Below are positions 1 through 6,217 of a DNA stretch of 18,868 nucleotides, piece after piece (positions within the stretch are counted from its first letter, which is position 1; every line of letters begins with the position of its first letter). The stretch comes from Bacilli bacterium (lineage in GTDB: Bacteria; Bacillota_I; Bacilli_A; RF39; UBA660). A program made the position numbers and the translations under genes. The notes under the pieces were generated by a model. That model made no database searches and was not told where the DNA came from. It saw only the letters and a program-made list of their open reading frames with translations. The DNA is taken from assembly GCA_017460245.1 (NCBI GenBank), contig JAFUBK010000141.1, positions 1 to 18,868 of the forward strand, in the 5' to 3' direction.

Positions 1-92
1 ATATAAGTATATATAAAAAATTCATTATTATACTCTTCAACTTTATCAATATCTTTCAATTCTATAACATATACTAAATATATAATTTCCAT
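1..92 (-). CDS. Hypothetical protein, N-terminal fragment cut by window edge
   Basis: An open frame begins at an ATG at 92-90, directly after an in-frame TAA, and runs leftward to the window edge without a stop (30 codons). The visible residues begin MEIIYLVYVIELK and continue with an acidic stretch (DIDKVEEYNN). A possible -10 box (TATAAT on the minus strand, plus-strand 118-123) lies upstream, followed by a weak GATGAGAG ribosome-binding site. The fragment is too short to recognise a family. It could be chance, because a 30-codon open frame is not rare in AT-rich DNA; the promoter and the orientation away from the next gene favour a real gene. Confidence 0.35.
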   Translation of the reverse strand, partial: MEIIYLVYVIELKDIDKVEEYNNEFFIYTY

Positions 93-235
93 TTATAGCA
101 CTCTCATCTTACAATTAATTATACAGTGAAAAAACTATCACTATATAAGTTAAAACATTAACTTTTATAATAGCTTATCCTAAATGAAAATAATTCCACT
201 AAAATGATAATATTTATAAATTAGTATCATAATCA

Positions 236-244
236 TGATATAAT
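236..244 (+). promoter_or_regulatory. Extended -10 promoter for the gene at 268
   Basis: TGATATAAT, an extended -10 box (TGn + TATAAT). Transcription would start near 251, where the GAAAGGG ribosome-binding site begins, so the leader is only about 17 bases. No convincing -35 box is visible. The rest of 93-235 is AT-rich and shows nothing else that I can call. Confidence 0.6.
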
Positions 245-267
245 TATAATGAAAGGGTGTGATAGAT

Positions 268-1014
268 GTGGCTACACCATATCAAAGTATTGCAAAAGCA
301 GCGCTAATTAATTGGAATGAATTAAGTGAAGAAGAAGCAACAGCAAAAATTCAAACCGAATCTGTTCAAGAACTTGAAGGACAAGTCTATGCGATGGGTT
401 CAATAAAATATGCAGTTGTAGGTATTGCTAAACAAATTGGTCTAAGCGAAGAAGAAACAACTAAATTTTTTGAGGCCGCCATTAATGGCCCAGAAAATGC
501 TGAAATATTTGAAATAGTTAGAGAAAAAATGCAAGGATTCTCTGAAGAACAAAAATTAGGAGTATTAGCTACTATTCATGATGGCTGGGTTGTCGATAAT
601 TCTAGTGAGAAAACATTTAACAAGAAAGTTGATAGACAGCAATTAAGACAATATGCACCACTAGATTTAATTGGATGGAATGAAGTAAGAAGCGATTTAT
701 TATTTTTAAACCCAATTTTATCATCTGTTGGTGTTAAGGTCGATGAATCTGCTTTAGAACAAGCATATCATACTAGAGTTGCAAATTATATGGAAGAAAT
801 GAAAATTAATGGTCAAGATGATTTAACTACACTTGTTGAGCAAGGCAGAAATTACTATCCAGTATTACCAGAAGAATTAGAGACAAGATTACTACCTATG
901 AGTGAAATTATTTCTAGTCAAATGATTCAAAATTGGAACGCTAAAGATCCAGAAACTGCACAAATAATTGCTGCCAGACAACAACAAATGTCTAATGGTG
1001 GAATGAAATTATAA
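268..1014 (+). CDS. Hypothetical soluble acidic protein with repeated W-N motifs
   Basis: I do not recognise the family. The start is taken as GTG 268, ten bases after the GAAAGGG site at 251-257; an in-frame GTG at 259 would sit on top of the ribosome-binding site. The product is about 248 residues, acidic, without signal peptide or membrane segment, and looks largely helical. Three similar tryptophan-asparagine motifs are visible: LINWNEL near residue 16, LIGWNEV near 137 and MIQNWNA near 223. The first and last are followed by an acidic E-E/T-A segment, which hints at internal repeats. The C-terminus is polar with a run of glutamines (RQQQMSNGG). It is a single-gene unit with its own promoter, ended by the bidirectional terminator at 1064-1090. 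Function unknown. Confidence 0.85.
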   Translation: MATPYQSIAKAALINWNELSEEEATAKIQTESVQELEGQVYAMGSIKYAVVGIAKQIGLSEEETTKFFEAAINGPENAEIFEIVREKMQGFSEEQKLGVLATIHDGWVVDNSSEKTFNKKVDRQQLRQYAPLDLIGWNEVRSDLLFLNPILSSVGVKVDESALEQAYHTRVANYMEEMKINGQDDLTTLVEQGRNYYPVLPEELETRLLPMSEIISSQMIQNWNAKDPETAQIIAARQQQMSNGGMKL

Positions 1015-1063
1015 TTGGAAAATAGGTCGTAAAATGGTCGCAAATTATTTAAAATATATAAAA

Positions 1064-1090
1064 ACCCTTGATATTTCAAGGGTCATTTTT
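1064..1090. terminator. Bidirectional rho-independent terminator
   Basis: Perfect 8-bp stem ACCCTTGA / TCAAGGGT (1064-1071 with 1076-1083), four-base loop, then CATTTTT on the plus strand. Read on the minus strand the stem is followed by TTTTTATATA. It can therefore end both the rightward gene at 268-1014 and the leftward tRNA-Gly transcript. Confidence 0.85.
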
Positions 1091-1093
1091 AAA

Positions 1094-1168
1094 TGGAGCA
1101 AGTGACCAGAATCGAACTGGCATCCTAGCCTTGGCAAGGCCATGTACTAACCATTGTACTACACCTGC
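1094..1168 (-). tRNA. tRNA-Gly (anticodon GCC)
   Basis: The minus strand folds as a complete tRNA: acceptor arm GCAGGTG/CACTTGC (with G-U), D-arm, anticodon stem TGGCC/GGCTA with loop TTGCCAA, T-arm with loop TTCGATT, discriminator T and an encoded CCA end (plus-strand 1094-1096). The anticodon GCC (plus-strand 1133-1135) reads GGC and GGU glycine codons. It lies downstream of gltX but has a likely promoter of its own at 1196-1224 and is ended by the hairpin at 1064-1090. Confidence 0.95.
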
Positions 1169-1171
1169 ATT

Positions 1172-1192
1172 AAAGAACTTTAAAAGTTCTTT
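1172..1192. other. AT-rich hairpin between gltX and tRNA-Gly
   Basis: Nine-bp perfect inverted repeat AAAGAACTT / AAGTTCTTT (1172-1180 with 1184-1192) with a three-base loop. On the minus strand it lies just after gltX and just before the tRNA 5' end; the following T-run is short, so it may be a weak gltX terminator or a structured tRNA leader. On the plus strand it is followed by TT AATTAT. Confidence 0.5.
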
Positions 1193-1195
1193 TTA

Positions 1196-1224
1196 ATTAT
1201 ATAATAAAATTTAATTATTGTAAA
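1196..1224 (-). promoter_or_regulatory. Promoter for tRNA-Gly, overlapping the end of gltX
   Basis: On the minus strand TTTACA (1224-1219) and TATAAT (1201-1196) are separated by exactly 17 bases. Transcription would start near 1189, about 20 bases before the mature tRNA 5' end. The -35 box lies inside the last codons of gltX. Confidence 0.6.
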
Positions 1225-2861
1225 GCCATTTCAACTCTTTTTTTCATTCTTTCAACTCCAAGTAATTTCATAATTTCATATAAATCGGGAGTCATAGATA
1301 GGGTAGTAAGAGCTACTCTTATAACCATACTTACATCAGCAATACTTCCCTTATAATTATCAGGATTAGCTTTATATTCTTTCATATTACTAGTATAGCC
1401 TAATCTTTCAGTACGGTCCTTCATTTTATTAAACCCTATATCTTTATCATCATCCATATCATAATAGTCATCAAAATAAGGATTTAGAATTAATTTAATT
1501 TCCTTTTTATCATTAATTTTTTGCCAGTCATAATCTTTTACTTTAAATAACTCGTCATACATATACCAAGTTTGATTTTTAGCATCACTAAAATAAGCAA
1601 TATCCTTTCTTGGCTTTTTTTGCTCTCTTTCAATATTAAAAACATCGATACTATAATCTTTATATTTTTCAAGTAAAGAAGCAAAATCTTGATTATATTC
1701 CTTCGCGTAATCTAATGCCATATCATATACCTCAGTAGCTTTTAACTTACTGATATAATTTTTGGATATGTTTATTAACTTATCATAATCAAACATCGTT
1801 CCGCCAGTAGCCATTTTATTAAATTCAAACGTAAAATCGTCAATATCTTTATCTTTATTTTGCTCCATCCACATTTCGAAATTAGAATTAGTAACCGTAG
1901 CTAAATAGAGCATAATAGCGTGATTAGGAATACCTTTTTCATGGTAAAAACTAACTGCAGCTTCAGGATCTTTACGTTTACTAATTTTTCTTCTAGTGCC
2001 ATTATCTTCAATCATCAAAGGTGAAATATGTGCATATTTAGGAACTTTAAAACCTAACATAGTAAAAAGTTGAGTGTGCAGTGGTATACTAGGGTACCAT
2101 TCATCACTTCTAATAACATGAGTAGTTCCCATCAAATGATCATCAATCGCATGTGCGAAATGGTAAGTTGGAAGGCCATCTGATTTAATTATAGGAATAT
2201 CTTGGTCGTTTTCAGGAAACTCAGCTTTCCCCTTAACACAATCTTTAAATTTAAATTTACGGTTAAAATTACCGTTAGATTTTAATCTAATAATATATTT
2301 TTCCCCGGCATTAATTTTTTCGATAACTTCTTCCATAGTAAGCCTGCGACATCTTGCCCAATAACCATAATATCCGGTTCGCTCACCCTTGGCAGTTTGT
2401 TTTTCTCTATCAAGAGCTTCATCTTCCTTAGAACAAAAACAAGGATATGCCTTATCTTCTATTATAAGTTTTTTAGCAAAAGCCCAGTAAATATCTTTTC
2501 TTTCACTTTGTGTATAAGGTCCATAACTACCTTTATCGCCATCTTTAGTAACACCCTCATCAAAAACAATATCAAACTTTTCTAAATCTCTAATAATTTT
2601 ATTAACCCCATCATCAATAGAACGCTTTTGATCAGTGTCTTCAATTCTAAGAAAAAATATACCATTAGATTGTTTAGCCATCTTACTAGAAATAAAAGAT
2701 TGAAGTAGGGCACCAATATGAATAAACCCAGTAGGGCTAGGAGCATATCTAGTTACAATCGCCCCATCTGGTAAATTTCTCTGTGGATATAAGTTTTCAT
2801 AATAACTATAATCGTGTTTAACACCAGGTAATAATAAATCAGCAGATTCTTCTCTAGTCAT
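1215..2861 (-). CDS. gltX: Glutamate--tRNA ligase
   Basis: Cytoplasmic class I aminoacyl-tRNA synthetase that charges tRNA-Glu (in many Bacillota it also mischarges tRNA-Gln for later amidation; which type this is cannot be told here). The catalytic signatures are clear: PSPTGFIHIGAL (HIGH-like) near residue 43-52 and KISKR (KMSKS-like) near 292-296, plus LRIEDTDQ and the GPYTQSER segment. A CFC pair near 141-143 with ARC near 168-171 resembles the GluRS zinc site, but the fourth ligand is not obvious. The start at 2861 is chosen because AAAGGAGG lies eight bases before it; an upstream in-frame ATG at 2882 overlaps that site. At 548 residues it is longer than the common 460-500 form, matching a longer subtype. 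It has its own promoter (2881-2909). Confidence 0.97.
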   Translation of the reverse strand: MTREESADLLLPGVKHDYSYYENLYPQRNLPDGAIVTRYAPSPTGFIHIGALLQSFISSKMAKQSNGIFFLRIEDTDQKRSIDDGVNKIIRDLEKFDIVFDEGVTKDGDKGSYGPYTQSERKDIYWAFAKKLIIEDKAYPCFCSKEDEALDREKQTAKGERTGYYGYWARCRRLTMEEVIEKINAGEKYIIRLKSNGNFNRKFKFKDCVKGKAEFPENDQDIPIIKSDGLPTYHFAHAIDDHLMGTTHVIRSDEWYPSIPLHTQLFTMLGFKVPKYAHISPLMIEDNGTRRKISKRKDPEAAVSFYHEKGIPNHAIMLYLATVTNSNFEMWMEQNKDKDIDDFTFEFNKMATGGTMFDYDKLINISKNYISKLKATEVYDMALDYAKEYNQDFASLLEKYKDYSIDVFNIEREQKKPRKDIAYFSDAKNQTWYMYDELFKVKDYDWQKINDKKEIKLILNPYFDDYYDMDDDKDIGFNKMKDRTERLGYTSNMKEYKANPDNYKGSIADVSMVIRVALTTLSMTPDLYEIMKLLGVERMKKRVEMALQ

Positions 2862-2880
2862 AATTTTTCCTCCTTTATCC

Positions 2881-2909
2881 ATTATCTAATAAAAAGCAAA
2901 AAAAATCAA
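2881..2909 (-). promoter_or_regulatory. gltX promoter
   Basis: On the minus strand TTGATT (2909-2904) and GATAAT (2886-2881) are 17 bases apart, immediately downstream of the terminator at 2911-2942 and upstream of the gltX ribosome-binding site. This makes gltX a separate transcription unit. Confidence 0.65.
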
Positions 2910-2910
2910 T

Positions 2911-2942
2911 TAAAAAGACTTAAAATATATTTTTTAAGTCTT
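2911..2942 (-). terminator. Rho-independent terminator of the glycosyltransferase operon
   Basis: On the minus strand an 11-bp stem AAGACTTAAAA / TTTTAAGTCTT (plus-strand 2932-2942 with 2915-2925) with a six-base loop is followed by a T-run. The stop codon of the E2-like gene (2920) lies inside the hairpin. Confidence 0.8.
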
Positions 2943-3786
2943 CTTCATTATATTCAATCTTAGAAGATAATCTTTCTTCTAAAAGTTCAGGATGCAAAGC
3001 AATATACTGAATAAGCTGAATAGAACGAGCAAAGTAAAATCCATCAGAAATTCTCTCGTCTAAAGTTGCCCAAATATCAACAGTTTTTTTACCTTTGGAT
3101 TCTTTAATAGTACCAATGGTCATTACAATTGAATTAGTTCCATAATTGTTCAAATGATGATAACAAGAATTGGTTCTAATACTGCCTAAATTACTAAGAA
3201 GAACTGTTGTATAATTTAGATCACCTTCAGTAATAAATTTAGGATTCAATCCCTTTTCATCTAAAAACATAACAATCTTAACAACAATAGATAAAAGCCA
3301 TTTAGGAAGAGAAGTAAATGCTTTTAAAACACCATCCATATCATTAGAGCCTTCTTTTCTTACCTTAAATACATCAATAGCCATTTTATGAGTTAGCGAA
3401 AAAATATCATCTTTAGGACTTAAATCCAAACAAATCATTTTTTCTTCAGCATTATCCTTAAATTTATCTTTAGCAACAAAACCAATAGAAATGCTATTTC
3501 TTAAATAAAGTCTTTTGTTTTTAACAAATCTATTTAAAGCCTCTCTATTATATAAAGTTTTACCAACACAAGTTGCCAAAGCCTGAAAATAAGTCATTTT
3601 ATAATCAAGCTTACCACTATTATTAAGCTCATCAACATAATCACATAACTTTGTAATATCTAAAACAACCTTCGAAGAAACTTCCGCATCTGTCCTTTTA
3701 GGCATAATAAATGGCATAATCGCTCCAATACTATCTTGTGGTTTGATCCATTTCGCGTCTTTTCTGTCCTTGCTAAATAATCCCAT
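2920..3786 (-). CDS. 2-oxoacid dehydrogenase E2 / CAT-like acyltransferase domain protein, catalytic His absent
   Basis: About 288 residues that resemble the catalytic (chloramphenicol acetyltransferase-like) domain of dihydrolipoamide acyltransferases, standing alone without lipoyl or E3-binding domains. The most telling part is DERISDGFYFAR (residues 243-254), which aligns with the E2 motif DHRVIDG; the catalytic histidine is replaced by glutamate (E244), while the DG pair is kept. SNLGSI near 198-203 also fits the fold. Standard E2 chemistry is therefore doubtful; a non-catalytic or different acyl-transfer role is possible. The start at 3786 follows AAGGAG and sits one base after the stop of the glycosyltransferase, so the two are co-translated and probably act together, perhaps on an envelope glycolipid or glycan (inference). 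Confidence 0.75.
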   Translation of the reverse strand: MGLFSKDRKDAKWIKPQDSIGAIMPFIMPKRTDAEVSSKVVLDITKLCDYVDELNNSGKLDYKMTYFQALATCVGKTLYNREALNRFVKNKRLYLRNSISIGFVAKDKFKDNAEEKMICLDLSPKDDIFSLTHKMAIDVFKVRKEGSNDMDGVLKAFTSLPKWLLSIVVKIVMFLDEKGLNPKFITEGDLNYTTVLLSNLGSIRTNSCYHHLNNYGTNSIVMTIGTIKESKGKKTVDIWATLDERISDGFYFARSIQLIQYIALHPELLEERLSSKIEYNEEDLKNIF

Positions 3787-3787
3787 A

Positions 3788-4963
3788 TTAATTCTCCTTA
3801 CCATTAATAAAATCTAAATATAAATTATAAACATCTTCAGTAACATCGTCCCAGTTTTTATATAAATCTCTATAAGCATTATCACAAACAAAATCATAAA
3901 GTTTTTTATTATTCATTATATAAATAATTTTTTCGGCATATTTTTCAGAATCATTATCCGCCAAAAATCCATTAACATTATTTTTAACTAAAGAAGTAGT
4001 TGCCGCACCCTTCAAAAACAAAGTAGGGGTTTTTTGACTTGCAGCTTCAAGCTGAACAATTGCATTACAATCATATAGCGATGGGAATAAAAACAAATCA
4101 GCTCTTGCATAATAGCTAGCCAAAAGAGTTCTATCGGTAACCCTGCCGCATAAAATAATTTTATCATCTAAACCATTTAAAGAAATATAATTTTTAAGCT
4201 CGTCCTCATCTTGTCCAGAACCTACAAAAAACATCTTAAAATCAAAACCATTATTATCTAAAATTTTTAAAGCATCAACAATAACATATATATATTTAAG
4301 CTTATTAATTCTTACATCAAACAAAAATACCATTTCTTTGCTACTTAAATCATGTAAATCGTTAATTCGATCGCAAGCTTTTTTCTTATCAGAAAGCGGT
4401 TTCATTTCTGTAGCATTGTAAACAACTCTAGGTTTTCCTTTATAGCCATAATCAGAAGTAAAAATTCTCGCAACCTCATCATTAACAGTCCAAACCTCAT
4501 CACATTTTTCATAAATCTTTGTTATCCTTTTAGTAAGAAAATTAGTAATAAAGTTAAACTTAACAGCTCTTTTAAAATCTAATTTGTATTGACTGTGCAT
4601 CGTTCCAATAACTGGAATACCATGTTTTTTCGCATAATTAATTCCAGCCATTCCCAAAGTAGCAGGGGAGTGGATATGAACGATATCCAAATTGGCTTCA
4701 TCTAAAGCTTTTTTAAATTTATTATCAGCTTTAGGTCTCGGTAGTGAATAATCTAAAAAAGAAACATCCATAGATTTACACCTAACAACTTTATAATTAA
4801 ATACAGAATCATCGAAATTTTTGCCTTCATAACTAGGCGCAAAAACAATCACATTAGCATACTTAACTAATCTTTTCGCATAATTATCAACAACCATAGC
4901 GACTCCGTCAATCATAGGAAAAAAGGCATCGATAAATAAACCAATAGTAATTTTTTTCTTCAT
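3788..4963 (-). CDS. Glycosyltransferase family 4 (GT-B fold)
   Basis: About 391 residues with the two Rossmann-like halves of GT4 enzymes: an N-terminal acceptor half starting with KKITIGLFIDAFFPMIDGVA and VHIHSPATLGMAG near 95-106, and a C-terminal donor half with FFVGSGQDEDEL near 245 and the nucleotide-sugar site LFLFPSLYDCNAIVQLEA near 290-307. The usual EX7E pair is DX7E here (D298, E306). The N-terminus resembles diacylglycerol glucosyltransferases and related mannosyltransferases of Gram-positive bacteria, so a membrane glycolipid or envelope glycan is a reasonable product, but the substrate is not proven. The start at 4963 is preceded by GGAG six bases upstream; longer in-frame starts run through the promoter and are rejected. 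First gene of an operon with the E2-like gene. Confidence 0.9.
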   Translation of the reverse strand: MKKKITIGLFIDAFFPMIDGVAMVVDNYAKRLVKYANVIVFAPSYEGKNFDDSVFNYKVVRCKSMDVSFLDYSLPRPKADNKFKKALDEANLDIVHIHSPATLGMAGINYAKKHGIPVIGTMHSQYKLDFKRAVKFNFITNFLTKRITKIYEKCDEVWTVNDEVARIFTSDYGYKGKPRVVYNATEMKPLSDKKKACDRINDLHDLSSKEMVFLFDVRINKLKYIYVIVDALKILDNNGFDFKMFFVGSGQDEDELKNYISLNGLDDKIILCGRVTDRTLLASYYARADLFLFPSLYDCNAIVQLEAASQKTPTLFLKGAATTSLVKNNVNGFLADNDSEKYAEKIIYIMNNKKLYDFVCDNAYRDLYKNWDDVTEDVYNLYLDFINGKEN

Positions 4964-4979
4964 AAGCATCTCCAGCATA

Positions 4980-4988
4980 ATTATAACA
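4980..4988 (-). promoter_or_regulatory. Extended -10 promoter of the glycosyltransferase operon
   Basis: On the minus strand TGTTATAAT is followed within a few bases by the GGAG ribosome-binding site. Transcription would start near 4973, giving a leader of about ten bases. Confidence 0.6.
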
Positions 4989-5001
4989 AAAAAAGCAAAA
5001 T

Positions 5002-5021
5002 AAAAAAAGGACTTAATCCTT
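5002..5021 (-). terminator. Weak terminator of the small XRE gene
   Basis: On the minus strand AAGGA-TTAAG-TCCTT is followed by TTTTTA; the stem is only five bp. The stop codon of the XRE gene is in the loop. Confidence 0.45.
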
Positions 5022-5216
5022 GTTTTTGAAATCATCATAAAAAATATCATCTGGTTTCATTTTAAATACCTCGGCAATTCTAATTGCCATATCATATGAT
5101 AAACGTCTTTTTCTGTTTTCAATTTGCCAATAAAAAGGCTTGGTAATATTTAATTTTTTGGCCATAAGTTCGCAAGAAAATTTATTTTCTTTTCTTAATT
5201 CTTTTAATTTCTTCAT
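5013..5216 (-). CDS. Small XRE/Cro-type HTH transcriptional regulator
   Basis: A 67-residue protein that is almost entirely one HTH_3-type DNA-binding domain: the helix-turn-helix spans about residues 16-37 (SCELMAKKLNITKPFYWQIE), followed by the usual MAIRIAEVFKMKPDDIF helix. There is no ligand-binding or dimerisation extension beyond the last acidic residues. ATG 5216 follows AGGAGG. It is transcribed away from the next XRE gene, and a 15-bp palindrome lies exactly in its promoter spacer, so autoregulation or regulation by the neighbouring XRE protein is likely (inference). Its recognition helix has an unusual KPFYWQIENRKRR sequence compared with the typical S-x-x-S-Q-I-E pattern. Confidence 0.9.
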   Translation of the reverse strand: MKKLKELRKENKFSCELMAKKLNITKPFYWQIENRKRRLSYDMAIRIAEVFKMKPDDIFYDDFKNKD

Positions 5217-5235
5217 ATGCGTGCCTCCTATTTGT

Positions 5236-5264
5236 ATTATATATTAACTACAAGTTAAAATCAA
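5236..5264 (-). promoter_or_regulatory. Promoter of the small XRE gene
   Basis: On the minus strand TTGATT (5264-5259) and TATAAT (5241-5236) are separated by 17 bases. Start of transcription near 5229, overlapping the AGGAGG site, so the leader is about 13 bases. The spacer is almost completely filled by the palindrome at 5244-5258. Confidence 0.7.
5244..5258. promoter_or_regulatory. Palindromic operator candidate, copy 1
   Basis: Perfect inverted repeat TTAACT-ACA-AGTTAA between the -35 and -10 boxes of the leftward XRE promoter. The position is ideal for repression by a dimeric XRE protein. The regulator is inferred, not proven. Confidence 0.6.
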
Positions 5265-5273
5265 CATATAAAA

Positions 5274-5286
5274 TAACTATTAGTTA
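5274..5286. promoter_or_regulatory. Palindromic operator candidate, copy 2
   Basis: TAACT-ATT-AGTTA, the same motif as copy 1 with five-bp arms, centred 29 bases away (about three helical turns) and just upstream of the rightward XRE promoter. Confidence 0.5.
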
Positions 5287-5313
5287 ATAATTGTTTGTAA
5301 AAAATTATTCACT

Positions 5314-5322
5314 TGTTATAAT
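5314..5322 (+). promoter_or_regulatory. Extended -10 promoter of the XRE gene at 5354
   Basis: TGTTATAAT; weak -35 candidates (TTGTAA or TTTGTA) lie at 5294-5300. Transcription would start near 5329, about 25 bases before the ATG. Confidence 0.6.
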
Positions 5323-5353
5323 TTTATTAACGAGAGGATAATTGGTGAATAAT

Positions 5354-5704
5354 ATGATTGGTCAGCGAATAAAAGAGGAAAGGTTAGAACAACACATTTC
5401 CTTAAAAGCCCTAGCAATAGAAGTAGGAATATCTCCCTCCGCATTATCACAAATAGAAAACAATAAACGTTCTTTCAGTATTAAAGTACTTCTAAAAATT
5501 GCCGATGCTTTATCTATAACGCCAAATGATATTCTTGGCAGAAACGAAGGTGTCACTATTAATCACACCAATTATACTATTTATTTATCAAAAAAAGAAT
5601 TAGAAATTTTAAACGAAATAAAAAAATATGAAAAATTATACAGAGTATTGTCTTCTTCCAGAGGAAAAGAAAATATAAAATGGTGGGCCAAAAGGATAAG
5701 TTAA
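5354..5704 (+). CDS. XRE family HTH transcriptional regulator
   Basis: About 116 residues. The N-terminal HTH_3 domain covers roughly residues 3-62, with the helix-turn-helix SLKALAIEVGISPSALSQIE and the LLKIADALSITPNDIL helix. A C-terminal tail (LSKKELEILNEIKKYEKLY) is shared with the next gene, suggesting a common dimerisation or partner-binding element. The ATG at 5354 is preferred because GGTGA lies in the spacing used throughout this window (GGTGAnnAATATG); in-frame TTG 5342 and GTG 5345 are possible alternatives. Divergent from the small XRE gene, with the two palindromes between them. The rightward XRE genes look like a tandem duplication (inference). Confidence 0.92.
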   Translation: MIGQRIKEERLEQHISLKALAIEVGISPSALSQIENNKRSFSIKVLLKIADALSITPNDILGRNEGVTINHTNYTIYLSKKELEILNEIKKYEKLYRVLSSSRGKENIKWWAKRIS

Positions 5705-5729
5705 CAAAGTGTTAAAAATTAACTTTTTT
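5698..5729 (+). terminator. Probable terminator after the XRE gene, overlapping operator-like half-sites
   Basis: AAGTTAA (5698-5704) can pair with TTAACTT (5719-5725) across a 14-base loop, followed by a T-run to 5729. The stop codon is in the first arm. The same arms match the AGTTAA/TTAACT half-sites of the operators at 5244-5286, so this element may also be a binding site for the promoter at 5741. Confidence 0.5.
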
Positions 5730-5740
5730 AATATTCTTAT

Positions 5741-5749
5741 TGCTATAAT
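5741..5749 (+). promoter_or_regulatory. Extended -10 promoter of the XRE gene at 5779
   Basis: TGCTATAAT, followed at 5751-5758 by AAGTTAAC, another copy of the operator half-site right at the expected transcription start (about 5756). Confidence 0.6.
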
Positions 5750-5778
5750 CAAGTTAACAGAAAGATAACGGTGATTAT

Positions 5779-6138
5779 ATGTATAAGATTAATGGAAGAA
5801 AAATCAAAGAAAAAAGAAAATCTCTTCGTATGTCTCAAGACGATTTAGCAAACAAAGTAGGCGTTTCAAAAGTCGCTATTTGCTGGTATGAAAGTGGTGA
5901 CAGAACTCCAAGCTTAGACAATTTTTTGAAATTAGCCGATGCCTTAGAATTATCATTAGATGAAGCAGCCGGAAGAGAAGTAAACATTGTAAGTGAACAA
6001 AACGAACCATATGGTGTAAAACTTTCAAAGCAAGACATTGCAATTATTAATGAATTTAAAAACTATCCAAAATTATATAATGCTTTATATGATGATCCAC
6101 AGCGTACAGTAAAATTAATAGAAAGAAGAATGAAATAA
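5779..6138 (+). CDS. XRE family HTH transcriptional regulator
   Basis: 119 residues with an N-terminal HTH_3 domain (about residues 5-62; helix-turn-helix SQDDLANKVGVSKVAICWYE, then GDRTPSLDNFLKLADALELSLDEA). The tail LSKQDIAIINEFKNYPKLYNAL matches, with the same spacing, the tail of the preceding XRE protein, so the two are paralogues. ATG 5779 follows CGGTGAT. It has its own promoter and terminator. The recognition helix (KVAICWYESG) differs from that of its paralogue (PSALSQIENN), so they need not share all targets. The regulated genes are unknown; the neighbouring glycosyltransferase and nucleoside operons are candidates only by position. Confidence 0.92.
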   Translation: MYKINGRKIKEKRKSLRMSQDDLANKVGVSKVAICWYESGDRTPSLDNFLKLADALELSLDEAAGREVNIVSEQNEPYGVKLSKQDIAIINEFKNYPKLYNALYDDPQRTVKLIERRMK

Positions 6139-6150
6139 ATTCTTTTTTTT
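6121..6150 (+). terminator. Probable terminator after the XRE gene
   Basis: AAAGAAGAAT (6122-6131) pairs with ATTCTTTTTT (6139-6148) including one G-U pair, seven-base loop, with an eight-T run at 6143-6150. The stop codon of the XRE gene lies in the loop. Confidence 0.6.
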
Positions 6151-6193
6151 GTGTAAAGACCTTGACACAACATATTTTTATCTAAAATATTTA

Positions 6194-6202
6194 TGCTATA
6201 AT
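6194..6202 (+). promoter_or_regulatory. Extended -10 promoter of the nucleoside-salvage operon
   Basis: TGCTATAAT, 15 bases before the ATG at 6218 with AGGTGAT between. The leader is about ten bases. A TTGACA at 6162-6167 is 29 bases upstream, too far to be its -35 box. Confidence 0.65.
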
Positions 6203-6217
6203 AAAATAGGTGATAAT

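Noticed and set aside
5748..5770. Short repeats around the XRE genes as a CRISPR-like array
   Set aside because: Only half-site palindromes with irregular spacing; no repeat-spacer structure and no cas genes.
5013..6138. Prophage lysogeny region because of clustered XRE regulators
   Set aside because: No integrase, structural, lysis or replication gene and no attachment-site repeats; flanks are ordinary metabolic genes.
6162..6167. Consensus TTGACA as -35 box of the pdp promoter
   Set aside because: It is 29 bases from TATAAT at 6197, far from the usual 16-18; the extended -10 box is enough.
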